Shown: positions 53,125-63,100 of the stretch, piece by piece
How positions within the stretch are numbered: the first letter of the stretch is position 1
Layout: every line of letters begins with the position of its first letter
Assembly (NCBI RefSeq): GCF_900142605.1
Contig: NZ_FRBL01000005.1
Location: forward strand, 310,001-374,000
From: Chitinophaga jiangningensis
GTDB taxonomy: Bacteria > Bacteroidota > Bacteroidia > Chitinophagales > Chitinophagaceae
Reading direction: 5' to 3'
Length of the DNA: 64,000 nt
Notes under the pieces: generated by a model
Seen by the model: the letters and a program-made list of their open reading frames with translations, nothing else
Database searches by the model: none
Told to the model about the DNA's origin: nothing
Program-made: the position numbers and the translations under genes

Positions 53125-54312
53125 TTAGAGTTGCAGTCTGATATTCAGCTTGTTCAACCCTTTTACCAGGAACAGCATTAACACAGCGTACACTGCGCTC
53201 CATATAATACCGGGCAAGCCATGTCCCAGCACATCGGGCAGTTGTAAGCCCAGGAAAATCAGCAGGAAATAAACGATGTCAGGCAGAATGTAAGTCAGCA
53301 GGGGATTAGATCCTGCGGGCCTGAAAAACTCCGTCCATTTGCTGATTCGTTTCACATCAATCAGGTAATACAATACAGAAAAAACGACTACACAGCTGGC
53401 TGCGCTAAAAAGAGCCCAGCTTGGCGTAGCGTGGATTTTGGAAATCTTGTATTGTGGGCGCAGGCAAACTGCGGCCACTACAAGGATAATGAAGAAACCG
53501 GTAACCCTTGATACGAGCTTGCTGCCGCGGAGGTCAAGGTCTTCGTCGAAGAAGAACAGTGAGAGCAGCATGCCACAAAGTACCACTGCGGTATGAATGG
53601 CATTGCCTGACTGTGCACCAATCCAGCTGTACTCACTGTCACGGATAAACGATTGGTGTGACAATGCGTAATAAGCCATACATACGGCAATCATCAGGAA
53701 CACGCCGCCGGAGGCGCCGCGCACCAGTTGATAAATGATGCAGGCGTACAGGTAGGCCCAACCGATAAGTCCGAGGATACCCCACCATTGTGGTTCCAGG
53801 TGTTGGGTGCCGTCGTTCCCTCCCCGGTAGATCAGCGCAAGGTACACCAGCAAAGCGGCGCCCAGGGCTTTAAAGCAATAGCTGATCCAGGCTTGTTTAA
53901 ACGTGTAAACGTTCCATACCAGGATGGCACCAGCATAAAAAAGGAGTGCCCACAGGGCCATGGGCATACCGGTAGCAGTAGCATTAAGATCGCCCGTGTT
54001 GACCATAAACAGTCCCAGCACCAGTAATCCGAGTGTGCGCCAAACGATATGCCATTGTAATTTCCAGAAGCTGTCGCCCTTGGCGAGGCGACTGTTGATA
54101 GCGAATGGTACAGACATTCCAACAATAAAAAGAAAGGCCGGGAATACTACATCCACGAAGGTCATGGCATCTTCGTCGCCATGGGCATGCTGCATCCAGT
54201 GTGGGATTCCGGATACGCCGGCCACATTGTTTACGAAGATCATCACCAGGATAGTAATCCCTCTGAAGGCGTCGATAGAAAGGATACGCCCTTTTGTTAA
54301 GTTGTTAATCAT
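53125..54312 (-). CDS. DUF5009 multi-pass membrane protein (HGSNAT-like acyltransferase fold)
   Basis: 395 residues from ATG 54310-54312 (MINNLTKGRILSIDAFRGITILVMI); the longer frame to 54360 adds a poor start. About ten membrane helices. The opening ILSIDAFRG, then the catalytic-looking histidine pattern HWMQHAHGDEDAMTFVDVVFPAFLFIVGMS, matches the DUF5009/heparan-alpha-glucosaminide N-acetyltransferase-like family, which carries acetyl groups across membranes to sugars. A role in modifying envelope or host-like glycans is plausible but not shown. Stands alone; tandem hairpins follow its 3' end. Confidence 0.88.
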   Translation of the reverse strand: MINNLTKGRILSIDAFRGITILVMIFVNNVAGVSGIPHWMQHAHGDEDAMTFVDVVFPAFLFIVGMSVPFAINSRLAKGDSFWKLQWHIVWRTLGLLVLGLFMVNTGDLNATATGMPMALWALLFYAGAILVWNVYTFKQAWISYCFKALGAALLVYLALIYRGGNDGTQHLEPQWWGILGLIGWAYLYACIIYQLVRGASGGVFLMIAVCMAYYALSHQSFIRDSEYSWIGAQSGNAIHTAVVLCGMLLSLFFFDEDLDLRGSKLVSRVTGFFIILVVAAVCLRPQYKISKIHATPSWALFSAASCVVVFSVLYYLIDVKRISKWTEFFRPAGSNPLLTYILPDIVYFLLIFLGLQLPDVLGHGLPGIIWSAVYAVLMLFLVKGLNKLNIRLQL

Positions 54313-54445
54313 AATGGAATTGGGGGGATAAAGTGAGCATCTGCCAAAATACAATATCAAGTGGATTAATGTTAATTTTTATACATGAGCGGAATCTGCC
54401 GGAACCGTAAAAACCGGTATCTTCATTAAAACTATCATCTCGCTT

Positions 54446-56488
54446 ATGAAGAATTATTTACGGTCCGGTGTTAGCATATCGGCCATGGCATTCTTCCTGG
54501 CTTGCAACCAGGGTGATAAAAAAGCTGGTGCGGGCACTCCCGATCCACTGGCTGCCCACAGGGATACGACTGTTGACCCCCGCCAGGATTTCTTTGACTA
54601 TGCCAATGGTGGCTGGATAAAAGCCAATCCTATACCAGCGGAATACAGTTCCTGGGGTATTGGTAACCTTGTAAAAGAAGAGCTATATAACCGGCTGAGA
54701 GCTATCAACGAAAAAGCGGCGGATAATCCCGGCGATGCTATTTCCAACAAGATTGCTGCTTTTTGGCAGTCGGGTATGGACTCTGTTAAACTCAATGCAG
54801 ACGGTATTAAACCTATTGCATCGCACCTACAGGCCATTGATGCTGTTACCAACATACAGGAGCTGGCTACGCTGAGTGCGAAGCTTTCTGTATTTACCGG
54901 CGTGCTGTGTGGAGTTTATATAGGGCAGGATGCTAAAAACTCTGAAGTGATGGCCGTTCAGTTCTGGCAGGGAGGTTTAGGTTTGCCTAACCGCGATTAT
55001 TATTTCAATACCGACGACAGAACCGCTAAAATCCGTGCGGCATATCCGGGACATATCTCCAAAATGCTGCAGTTTACCGGCATGCCCGCAGGGCAGGCAG
55101 ATGCGGCGGCAACGGACATCGTAGCGCTGGAAACGATATTGGCAAAATCCAGCCGCAAGCTGGAGGCGCTGCGTGATCCCAATGCGAACTACAACAAAAT
55201 GCCGGTTTCGCAGCTGAATAAAATCGCCGAAAACATAGACTGGAAGGCATTTCTGGAACAACAGGGCATCAGCAAATTTGCGGACACGGTGATCGTAGGT
55301 CAGCCGGAGTTTTACACCACGCTGAGCAATGCTATCAAGTCACAGAAACTGGATACCTGGAAAAACTACCTTAAATGGCAGGTGATCAATGCCGCGGCGC
55401 CATACCTGAGTGATACCATCAGCGCTGCAGATTTTGCATTTTACGGTAAGTTAATGCGCGGTCAGGAAAAACAGCAGGTGCGATGGAAGCGGGTGCTGGA
55501 TGCAGAAGAATCTGCTATGGGAGAGGCATTGGGACAATTATTCGTGAAAGAATATTTCAATGCCAATGCGAAGAAGAGATATGAAAACCTGGTGGAAGAC
55601 ATCCGCGGGGCGCTAAAAACACGTATTCAGCAACTGACCTGGATGAGCGACAGCACCAAGGAAAAAGCGCTCTACAAGCTGTCTAAAATCACTAAAAAAG
55701 TAGGTTACCCGGACAAGTGGAAAGATTTTTCTGCCATGGATATCAAAGCGCAGAGTTACTTTGAGAATAACCTGCGGGCCATGGAATGGTGGCATCAGTA
55801 CCAGGTGGCCAAACTGGGTAAGCCGGTGGACCGTACTGAATGGGATATGACGCCACAGACCTACAACGCTTATTATAACCCCAGCAATAACGAAATTGTG
55901 CTGCCAGCGGGCATTTTCACGGTACCGGGTAAACGTGATGAAGAGCTGGATGATGCCCTCGTATTCGGTTATGCCGGTGCTTCCACCATTGGTCATGAAA
56001 TTACCCATGGCTTTGATGATGAGGGCCGCCAGTTTGATGCTGACGGCAACCTGAAAAGCTGGTGGAGCAAGGAAGACGAGGAGAAGTTTAATAAACGTGC
56101 AGCCGTAATGGTGCAGCAATTTAACGAGTACGTGGTAGTGGATAGCCTGCGTATTAACGGTAAGGCCACGCTGGGTGAAAACATTGCCGACCTCGGTGGC
56201 ATATTGCTTGGTTGGGATGCATTCCAGAAAACAGAACAATTCAGGAAAAACGAGAAAATATCCGGATTATCCCCTTCAGAGCGCTATTTCCTCGGTTACT
56301 CACTGGGGTGGCTGAGTCACACCAAAAAAGAGGAACTGGCACGGCGCGTACTCACTGACGTGCATTCCCCGGCTAAATTCAGGGTGAACGGGCCTTTCAG
56401 CGATGTGGACGCGTTTTATGACGTATACGGGTTAAAACCTGGCGACAAAATGTATCGTCCTGACAGTTTGAGGGTACGCATCTGGTAG
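54446..56488 (+). CDS. M13 family metallopeptidase lipoprotein
   Basis: 680 residues. Lipobox FLAC (Cys near residue 20), then a long N-terminal helical domain with DPRQDFFDYANGGWIKANPIP, and the catalytic C-terminal domain with NAYYNPSNNEIVLPAGI, HEITHGFDDEG (zinc His, His and catalytic Glu) and GENIADLGG (third ligand). The family (neprilysin-like PepO/M13) degrades peptides in the periplasm or outside. The C-terminus reads RVRIW instead of the usual C-x-V/I-W. It is a single gene with no obvious partner. Confidence 0.94.
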   Translation: MKNYLRSGVSISAMAFFLACNQGDKKAGAGTPDPLAAHRDTTVDPRQDFFDYANGGWIKANPIPAEYSSWGIGNLVKEELYNRLRAINEKAADNPGDAISNKIAAFWQSGMDSVKLNADGIKPIASHLQAIDAVTNIQELATLSAKLSVFTGVLCGVYIGQDAKNSEVMAVQFWQGGLGLPNRDYYFNTDDRTAKIRAAYPGHISKMLQFTGMPAGQADAAATDIVALETILAKSSRKLEALRDPNANYNKMPVSQLNKIAENIDWKAFLEQQGISKFADTVIVGQPEFYTTLSNAIKSQKLDTWKNYLKWQVINAAAPYLSDTISAADFAFYGKLMRGQEKQQVRWKRVLDAEESAMGEALGQLFVKEYFNANAKKRYENLVEDIRGALKTRIQQLTWMSDSTKEKALYKLSKITKKVGYPDKWKDFSAMDIKAQSYFENNLRAMEWWHQYQVAKLGKPVDRTEWDMTPQTYNAYYNPSNNEIVLPAGIFTVPGKRDEELDDALVFGYAGASTIGHEITHGFDDEGRQFDADGNLKSWWSKEDEEKFNKRAAVMVQQFNEYVVVDSLRINGKATLGENIADLGGILLGWDAFQKTEQFRKNEKISGLSPSERYFLGYSLGWLSHTKKEELARRVLTDVHSPAKFRVNGPFSDVDAFYDVYGLKPGDKMYRPDSLRVRIW

Positions 56489-56511
56489 GTGGAGATCAGC
56501 GATTTTCTTGC

Positions 56512-56519
56512 TAATTTTG
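56512..56519 (+). promoter_or_regulatory. Minus-7 element of hflX
   Basis: TAATTTTG fits TAnnTTTG, 21 bases before the TTG start. No clear minus-33 TTG. Confidence 0.45.
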
Positions 56520-56540
56520 CTGTCTAATAATTAAAATACC

Positions 56541-57731
56541 TTGATTGAGAAAAAACAATTAGTAAAACAAGAGGAGCGGGCCGTGATTGTAGGTGTAATC
56601 ACGAAGGACCAGACCGAGCGCCAGGTACAGGAGTTCCTGGACGAGCTGGTATTCCTGGCTGAAACGGCCGGCGCCCAGACCCTCAAGCGTTTTACTCAAA
56701 AACTGGCACATCCTGACAGAGCCACCTTTGTTGGGAAGGGAAAGCTGGAAGAAATTCATCAGTACGTAGCTGGCAGAAATATAGACCTGGTCATATTTGA
56801 CGATGAGCTTACCGGCTCTCAGATTTCAAATATTGAGAAGGTGTTGAAAGTAAAGGTGATTGACCGCAGTGACCTTATCCTGGATATTTTTGCCCGCAGG
56901 GCACGTACTGCACAGGCGCGGGTGCAGGTAGAACTGGCACAGTACCAGTATATTCTGCCGCGACTGCGTGGTATGTGGAGTCACCTGGAGCGTCAGGGAG
57001 GTGGTATTGGTAGCAGGGGTCCGGGTGAAACCGAGATTGAAACGGACCGTCGTATCGTAAAGGACAAAATTACGTTGTTGCGGAAGCGTTTGGCGGAAAT
57101 CGACAAACAATCACTTACGCAGCGCAAGGAGCGTGGGGAGTTCATTCGTGTGGCCCTGGTAGGTTATACCAACGTAGGGAAGAGCACGATCATGAACATG
57201 CTCAGCAAAAGTGAAGTGTTTGCAGAAAACAAACTCTTCGCAACGCTGGACACCACTACCCGTAAGGTTGTTTTTGACCAGACGCCTTTCCTGCTCAGTG
57301 ATACCGTAGGGTTTATCCGTAAACTGCCCCACCACCTGGTAGAAAGCTTCAAATCCACGCTGGATGAGGTACGCGAGAGCGATATCCTCCTGCATGTAGT
57401 GGATATATCCCATCCTCAGTACGAGGAGCAGATTGAAGTGGTAAACCGTACCCTCCAGGAGTTGAAAGCGTTTGACAAGCCGACTATCATGATCTTCAAC
57501 AAAATGGATCTGTATGAGGCTAACACCTTCGACGAGTGGCTGGCACCGGAAATTAAGGAAGACATCCTGCGTCAGCTGAAAACTGACTGGGATACCAAAA
57601 CCAACGGTAACACTGTATTTATCGCTGCAACGGAAAAGCGTAACATTGAGGAGCTGCGTAAAACCATTATGGATAAGGTAGCGCAGTTGTATCGTGAGCG
57701 TTATCCGTACAAAACTGAATTCTTCTATTAA
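56541..57731 (+). CDS. hflX: GTPase HflX
   Basis: 396 residues from the TTG at 56541, which gives MIEKKQLVKQEERAV. A ribosome-associated GTPase that splits or rescues ribosomes under stress. N-terminal HflX domain with FVGKGKLEEIHQYV and GGGIGSRGPGETEIETDRR, then the G domain: GYTNVGKST (P-loop), DTVGFIRKLPHHLVESF, and NKMD. The last 30 residues are basic. The stop TAA overlaps the ATG of the Rieske gene (TAATG at 57729-57733), so translation of the next gene is coupled to it. Confidence 0.96.
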   Translation: MIEKKQLVKQEERAVIVGVITKDQTERQVQEFLDELVFLAETAGAQTLKRFTQKLAHPDRATFVGKGKLEEIHQYVAGRNIDLVIFDDELTGSQISNIEKVLKVKVIDRSDLILDIFARRARTAQARVQVELAQYQYILPRLRGMWSHLERQGGGIGSRGPGETEIETDRRIVKDKITLLRKRLAEIDKQSLTQRKERGEFIRVALVGYTNVGKSTIMNMLSKSEVFAENKLFATLDTTTRKVVFDQTPFLLSDTVGFIRKLPHHLVESFKSTLDEVRESDILLHVVDISHPQYEEQIEVVNRTLQELKAFDKPTIMIFNKMDLYEANTFDEWLAPEIKEDILRQLKTDWDTKTNGNTVFIAATEKRNIEELRKTIMDKVAQLYRERYPYKTEFFY

Positions 57732-58075
57732 TGTCCAAGGAATACACCTGGCATAAGCTGGATGATACCAGCCTGCCAACTGTAGCATCGGATATAAAGA
57801 TCCTCGAAGTAAATGGCAAAAAGCTGTGCTGCACATTATATGGCGGGCAGCTTTTTGCTTTTGCGTATAAATGTCCGCATGCGAGCGGCATTATGGCCGA
57901 TGGCTTTATTGATGGCGTGGGAAACGTGGTTTGTCCGCTGCACCGTTATAAATTCGATCTTCGCAATGGCCGCAATGTAAGCGGGGAGGGGTATTTTCTG
58001 AAAACCTACCCTATCGAGCAGCGTTCTGACGGCGTTTATCTGGGGATGCAAAAGAGCAGCGGCTGGCTTTGGTAA
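57731..58075 (+). CDS. Rieske [2Fe-2S] domain protein
   Basis: 114 residues, the length of a single Rieske ferredoxin-like domain. The cluster ligands are visible as CPHASG and, 19 residues later, CPLHRYKFD; both pairs match the Rieske pattern CxH...CxxH. Without a membrane anchor it would be a soluble cytosolic electron carrier or the small subunit of an oxygenase or nitrite-reductase-like enzyme, but none is adjacent. Its start codon overlaps the hflX stop by one base, so it is probably translated with hflX. Confidence 0.93.
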   Translation: MSKEYTWHKLDDTSLPTVASDIKILEVNGKKLCCTLYGGQLFAFAYKCPHASGIMADGFIDGVGNVVCPLHRYKFDLRNGRNVSGEGYFLKTYPIEQRSDGVYLGMQKSSGWLW

Positions 58076-58144
58076 GCCATTATCATTCTGTTAAACCTAT
58101 TGGCGGATATTGACCATTATACAGGCGGAGCGTAACTTTTCGCC

Positions 58145-59746
58145 ATGCTTACAACTCGTTACCCTATCACTGAAAAGCAGGTATGGCTATTATTCCTGGT
58201 TCTACTAATATTGCTTCAGTTCAGTGCATTATTTGTTCCCCTGTTGGAGCCTGATGCCACTTTATACGCTGTTGTTGCCAAAAATATGGTGCTGCGGCAC
58301 GATTACTGGAATTTGTTTGTTGATGGCCACGACTGGCTGGATAAGCCTCATTTCCACTTTTGGGTTACCGCTTTAAGTTTTCAGATTTTCGGGATACATA
58401 CCTGGTCGTACAAGCTGCCAGGGATCTTATTCCTGTTGATGGGCGCTTGGTATACCTACTGGTTTGCGCGGGCGCTGTATGATGAGCAGACGGCCCGCTG
58501 GGCGGTGTGTATATTGCTAACGGCGGAACACCTGGTATTATCCAATAACGATGTGCGGGCGGAGCCTTATCTGACGGGGTTGATTATAGCCTCGGTATTT
58601 CATTTTTATAAGAAGGAGGTGTTGCCGGGGGCGTTGTTCCTGGCGGCGGCGGTGATGACGAAGGGGGTATTTGCCATAGTACCGGTTGGCGCAGCCATTG
58701 GTGGGCATTTGTTGATTACGCGTAACTGGAAGGAGCTATTTCACTGGCGGTGGCTGGTAGCGATGGTGTTGACGATACTATTTATAACGCCGGAGTTATG
58801 GTCGCTATACCAGCAGTTTGACAGACATCCGGAAAAGGTGGTGTTTGGCAGTACTGGTGTGTCGGGCATCCGGTTTTTCTTTTGGGATAGTCAGTTTGGG
58901 CGGTTCATGAATACGGGGCCTATCAGGGGCCAGGGTGATCCGTTTTTCTTTTTCCACACGTTGCTGTGGGCATTTTTACCCTGGTCTGTTATGTTGTATG
59001 CAGCTATAGTAGTTTATTTAGGGAGATGGAAATCTCAGTCGGAGTATTATTGTATCGCAGGCGCTTTAGTGACATTTGGGTTGTTTTCTCTGTCGAAGTT
59101 TCAGTTGCCGCATTATATCAATATCATTTTTCCATTTTTCAGCATTATTACCGCCAGGTATATATCGGGTTTGCATACAGCAAAAGGCTTAAAATTTTTC
59201 CGGATTACGCAGTACACGATCATCATTTTGGTGGCTATACTGGCTGTGGTGGTGGATTTGCTGTACCGGCCCGCGATGCATTTTTTATGGCTTATTCCGG
59301 TAGGGGTATTGATTGTGCTTTATAAGGTACTGCATAATTGGCTGAATAAAACTACAAAGGAAGCGGTGTTTTACCGTTCCGTGTCGATCGGCATACTGTT
59401 AAATTTTTACCTTTTTACAATATTATACCCCGATATGATGCAATACCAGAGCGGATCAACGGCTGCACAATATATTAACGCGCAGTTGCCAGGCAGGCAG
59501 GTTAGCATGTATCACGCGCATAGTTATTCCCTGGAATTTTATTGTAAGGCACCTGTGACGGTATGTGATACTGTGGTGGTGCCGGGCTTATATTTTACTG
59601 CTGAAGAGGGGTTAAAGCGGTTGCCGGCTCATCGGGTAATAAAGGAATTCCGTCAGTTTTGGGTCAGTAAGCTGGATTTACCGTTTGTGAGAAAAGCCAC
59701 CCGGGAGGGTGTTTTACAGAAAAGGTACCTGGTAGAAGTGTTTTAA
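58145..59746 (+). CDS. GT39/ArnT-type membrane glycosyltransferase
   Basis: 533 residues with about eleven membrane helices. The first extracytoplasmic loop has LEPDATLYAVVAKNM with the acidic residue needed in the polyprenyl-phosphate-mannose (PMT, GT39) family, followed by DWLDKPHFHFWVTAL and KLPGILFLLMG. Such enzymes move a sugar from a lipid carrier onto a lipid or protein in the periplasm; ArnT adds aminoarabinose to lipid A. It is a single gene 69 bases downstream of the Rieske gene, with no other polysaccharide genes beside it, apart from a partial glycosyltransferase 4 kb away. Confidence 0.88.
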   Translation: MLTTRYPITEKQVWLLFLVLLILLQFSALFVPLLEPDATLYAVVAKNMVLRHDYWNLFVDGHDWLDKPHFHFWVTALSFQIFGIHTWSYKLPGILFLLMGAWYTYWFARALYDEQTARWAVCILLTAEHLVLSNNDVRAEPYLTGLIIASVFHFYKKEVLPGALFLAAAVMTKGVFAIVPVGAAIGGHLLITRNWKELFHWRWLVAMVLTILFITPELWSLYQQFDRHPEKVVFGSTGVSGIRFFFWDSQFGRFMNTGPIRGQGDPFFFFHTLLWAFLPWSVMLYAAIVVYLGRWKSQSEYYCIAGALVTFGLFSLSKFQLPHYINIIFPFFSIITARYISGLHTAKGLKFFRITQYTIIILVAILAVVVDLLYRPAMHFLWLIPVGVLIVLYKVLHNWLNKTTKEAVFYRSVSIGILLNFYLFTILYPDMMQYQSGSTAAQYINAQLPGRQVSMYHAHSYSLEFYCKAPVTVCDTVVVPGLYFTAEEGLKRLPAHRVIKEFRQFWVSKLDLPFVRKATREGVLQKRYLVEVF

Positions 59747-59812
59747 AGTCCTTTACCAGTGGGCATTTCATGATTTTCTAAATATTTTTTTAAAAAAATC
59801 TAGCATTAGATT

Positions 59813-59841
59813 TTGCAGAAATGAAAATTTACCTATTTTTG
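59813..59841 (+). promoter_or_regulatory. Promoter of tRNA-Asn
   Basis: TTG (59813-59815), 18 bases, TATTTTTG (59834-59841). An exact fit to the Bacteroidota consensus; the expected start lies about 25 bases before the tRNA. Confidence 0.8.
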
Positions 59842-59873
59842 CAATCCCAAATCGCACAAACGGTACGGGAAAT

Positions 59874-59947
59874 TCCTCCTTAGCTCAGTTGGTTAGAGCA
59901 TCTGACTGTTAATCAGAGGGTCGCTGGTTCAAGTCCAGCAGGGGGAG
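59874..59947 (+). tRNA. tRNA-Asn (anticodon GTT)
   Basis: Full cloverleaf of 74 bases. Acceptor stem TCCTCCT/AGGGGGA with one G-U pair, D arm with AGCTCAGTTGGT, anticodon stem TCTGA/TCAGA around loop CTGTTAA (anticodon GTT), and T arm GCTGG-TTCAAGT-CCAGC. The discriminator is G and CCA is not encoded. Confidence 0.97.
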
Positions 59948-59953
59948 CGAAAG

Positions 59954-59983
59954 AAAGGCTTGCAGCAATGCAGGCCTTTTGTA
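59954..59983 (+). terminator. Terminator after tRNA-Asn
   Basis: Stem AAAGGCTTGCA/TGCAGGCCTTT with one G-U pair and loop GCAA, followed by TTTGTATTTT. Confidence 0.85.
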
Positions 59984-60031
59984 TTTTAAGATTGTTTCAG
60001 GTTAAGAATTTAGGCATATAGATTAATTCTA

Positions 60032-60063
60032 TTGAAATTGGCCAACCTCATTTAGTATCTTCG
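60032..60063 (+). promoter_or_regulatory. Candidate promoter of the RHS-type gene
   Basis: TTG (60032-60034), 21 bases, TATCTTCG (60056-60063), one base off TAnnTTTG. The leader before the gene would be about 105 bases. Confidence 0.35.
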
Positions 60064-60174
60064 TGGCACTTAAAATGACCTTATTTATTGAGGTGAGAAT
60101 ATTAGTAGGACGTATGCCACCTACACCAAATTGCAGAGAGAATAAATATATCATTTCGGAATATTACCATACTT

Positions 60175-63100
60175 ATGAAATTTAGGATACTGCTTGCAGC
60201 AGCATTACTCTGCCAAATGAGTTCATTTGGCCAAATGACGGACCTTGTGAATACGACCAACATAGTGCCACCCACACCGGAAGTATCTTCACTTGCCAAA
60301 TTTATTGAAATGCCAACCGGCACATCGAGTGGAATTCCCAACATCGGAATACCATTGTATGAATTGAAAAATGGCTCTATTTCAGTACCTGTCTCTTTAA
60401 ATTACAATGCCGGGGGAATCAGGGTGGAAGAAAACGCGTCCCGTGTTGGGATGGGATGGGATATTAGTGCAGGTGGAAGTGTAGTGCGTGTGGTTCATGG
60501 TCTACCGGATGATATTACTCCAGACGGATATATGAATACGGCACATACGATAAAATATATACATACACTTAACAGGAATAGTCCTGAGCATTGGGACATT
60601 ATGTACACTGGTATACTAACCAAAACGCAAGACGTAGAGCCAGATGTTTTCATGTACAATTTACCTGGCTATACTGGCAAGTTTTATTGGAGTCAGGACG
60701 AAAAAAAATTTATTGAAGGCAAAAGATCCGGGCTTATTATTGAGTATAATTTGGATCCTGCGGGTCATATAATTGGATTTATTATTACAACGCCTAATGG
60801 AAATAAGTATTATTTAGGTATCTCAAAGGATGGTAGCAGACAAGCGCGGGACCAGTACAATAACCAGGATGGTAGTGTAGAAACAAATGGGGTACCGTCA
60901 TTGTCTGATGACCCTAAACCTCTGGCGTGGCACTATACCGGCTGGCATTTAATGGAAATTGTGACTCCCGAAAATAAGACAGTAGGGTTTAGTTATACAG
61001 CTTACAATTCAATGAACTATGGAAGAGGTGGTACTTCAAGGGACTACAAAGTCTTTGCTGGTTGCGAGTCAGCTAGTAACAAGATATCCACATCTTATTT
61101 TGCCCAATATTCCTTGCAGCAATCCTTAACAAGTATATATTCAGATCTTGTGACGGTACGGTTTGTTGATAATCCAAATAACAGGGAAGATGTTTCAGGT
61201 GGGAAAAAACTTGACAGCGTTGTGGTAACAAGTGCTGACGGGAAGATAATTAAGAATTATTACTTACAAAATGATTACGTAACCACCACCGACACCCAAA
61301 CGCCAAGCGTTCCCGGAGTAAGTGGTATCACTACCCTCGCCAGAAAGAGGCTGTTTCTTTACGGCCTTTGGGATCTGTCAAATATTGGTGAACCGCAGGC
61401 ACCGTATAGGTTTACTTATTATAAAGCCAATGAACTACCACACAAATTATCGACAGGTCAAGATCTCTGGGGATTCTACAACGGCAAAACCACTAATACA
61501 AATTTACTCCCGCCTTACCTTCCTCTAGGTGTTACGGGGGCGGATCGTACAGTAAATCTAGATCGTACAATGTGTGGTACGCTTACCAAAATTGAATATC
61601 CTACCGGTGGCACTACAGAGTATACGTACGAATCTAATATTATCAATAGCCAAAACATGAATATTGTCGGAAATGGCTTTGTTATTAGCGGCCTGATAGA
61701 AAAAACATATGTATTCTATCGTGCCGAACAGTTTCGAAACCCTGCCGGATCCAACACTTTTGAAGATACATTTACCATTCCGTATAGTTTGGGTACAGGC
61801 GGAGTAAAATTATATGGCTGTGATAATTTTAATACAATTTCTTGCCCATTAAAAATCACCATACAAGGAATATCTGATCCAACGTTTTTTGTATGGTATA
61901 AAGCGTCCTCCACTACGCCATTACCAGCAGGGACCTATAAAATTCGCTGCGAGGTTGATGTGGATGCACCCAATACAGACTTTAATGTACAGATAACCTG
62001 GCAACAACTTCAGGACATAGCGCCGGATGTGGAAAAGCGTTTAATTGCCGGTGGCTTACGAATAAAAAAGATTGTTGAATCTGACAGATTTGGTGGCACA
62101 CTAACACGCTCATATACTTACAACCGATTTGAAGATTCCAACATAAGCAGTGGGTTAATGAAAAACTTGCCTGTAACCGCCTATTGGGTTTTCTGTGGCG
62201 AAGGAGGTAGTGACAATGATCCGCTCAGTACAGGCAATGAAGGGCAAGCATCAATACTCCGAATCTCATCTCACAGTGGTTTGCCGGGTTACAGCAATAG
62301 CAGCACAGGTATTATTTATGAGCATGTTACGGAATATCAGGATGAACAGGCACAAAAGATGAAGACTGAATACGAATTTTCAAATGACTGGACTAACTTT
62401 GTACAACCTTCCGACCTGAATTATCCTGCAAAAACGGGAATGGCCGCCGATTGGCGCACTGGCTTGTTATTGACCAAAAGAGTTTATGAGAATGTAGCAG
62501 AACCTCTCAAATATCGAATTCTATCTAAGGAAGTAAACAGCTACTCATCCTATGAAATGAACACCGATTTGGTAGGTATAAGAATATCACCATGGATAAA
62601 CCATAACACTTATGGTACCACCTACTACAACGGTGCTACAGAATGGTACGAATTAAGATCCGCTACTTCAAGCACCTATTCCTATGACGCAAACGGCAAT
62701 GCCAGTGAATTCAAAATAACCAAAGACTTTACTTACGATCCCGGCAATAACTATTTTCAAAAAACACTAAGCACAACGGATAGTAAGGGCCAGTCAGTTA
62801 TAAATACAACCTGGTATCCCAAAGACTACAATGATATCTCTTCCTCAAATATTGGTACATTATTGACGAAGGGTATCAGAAACACTCCCATAAAGTTTGA
62901 AAGTACAGTCGGGGGGAATCTCGTAGCTGGCCAGGTATTACAGTACAATGCCAATGGACAACCCGCAGCATTTTACGTGTATGAAAACAATCAGGCAATT
63001 CCTCCTCCGGCGCACGACCCAAACAGCCTTGTACCTGCAGGTTATAACCTGAAAAAAGTACTGGCATATGAACCACAGAAGGGCAATATCATTACCTCAC

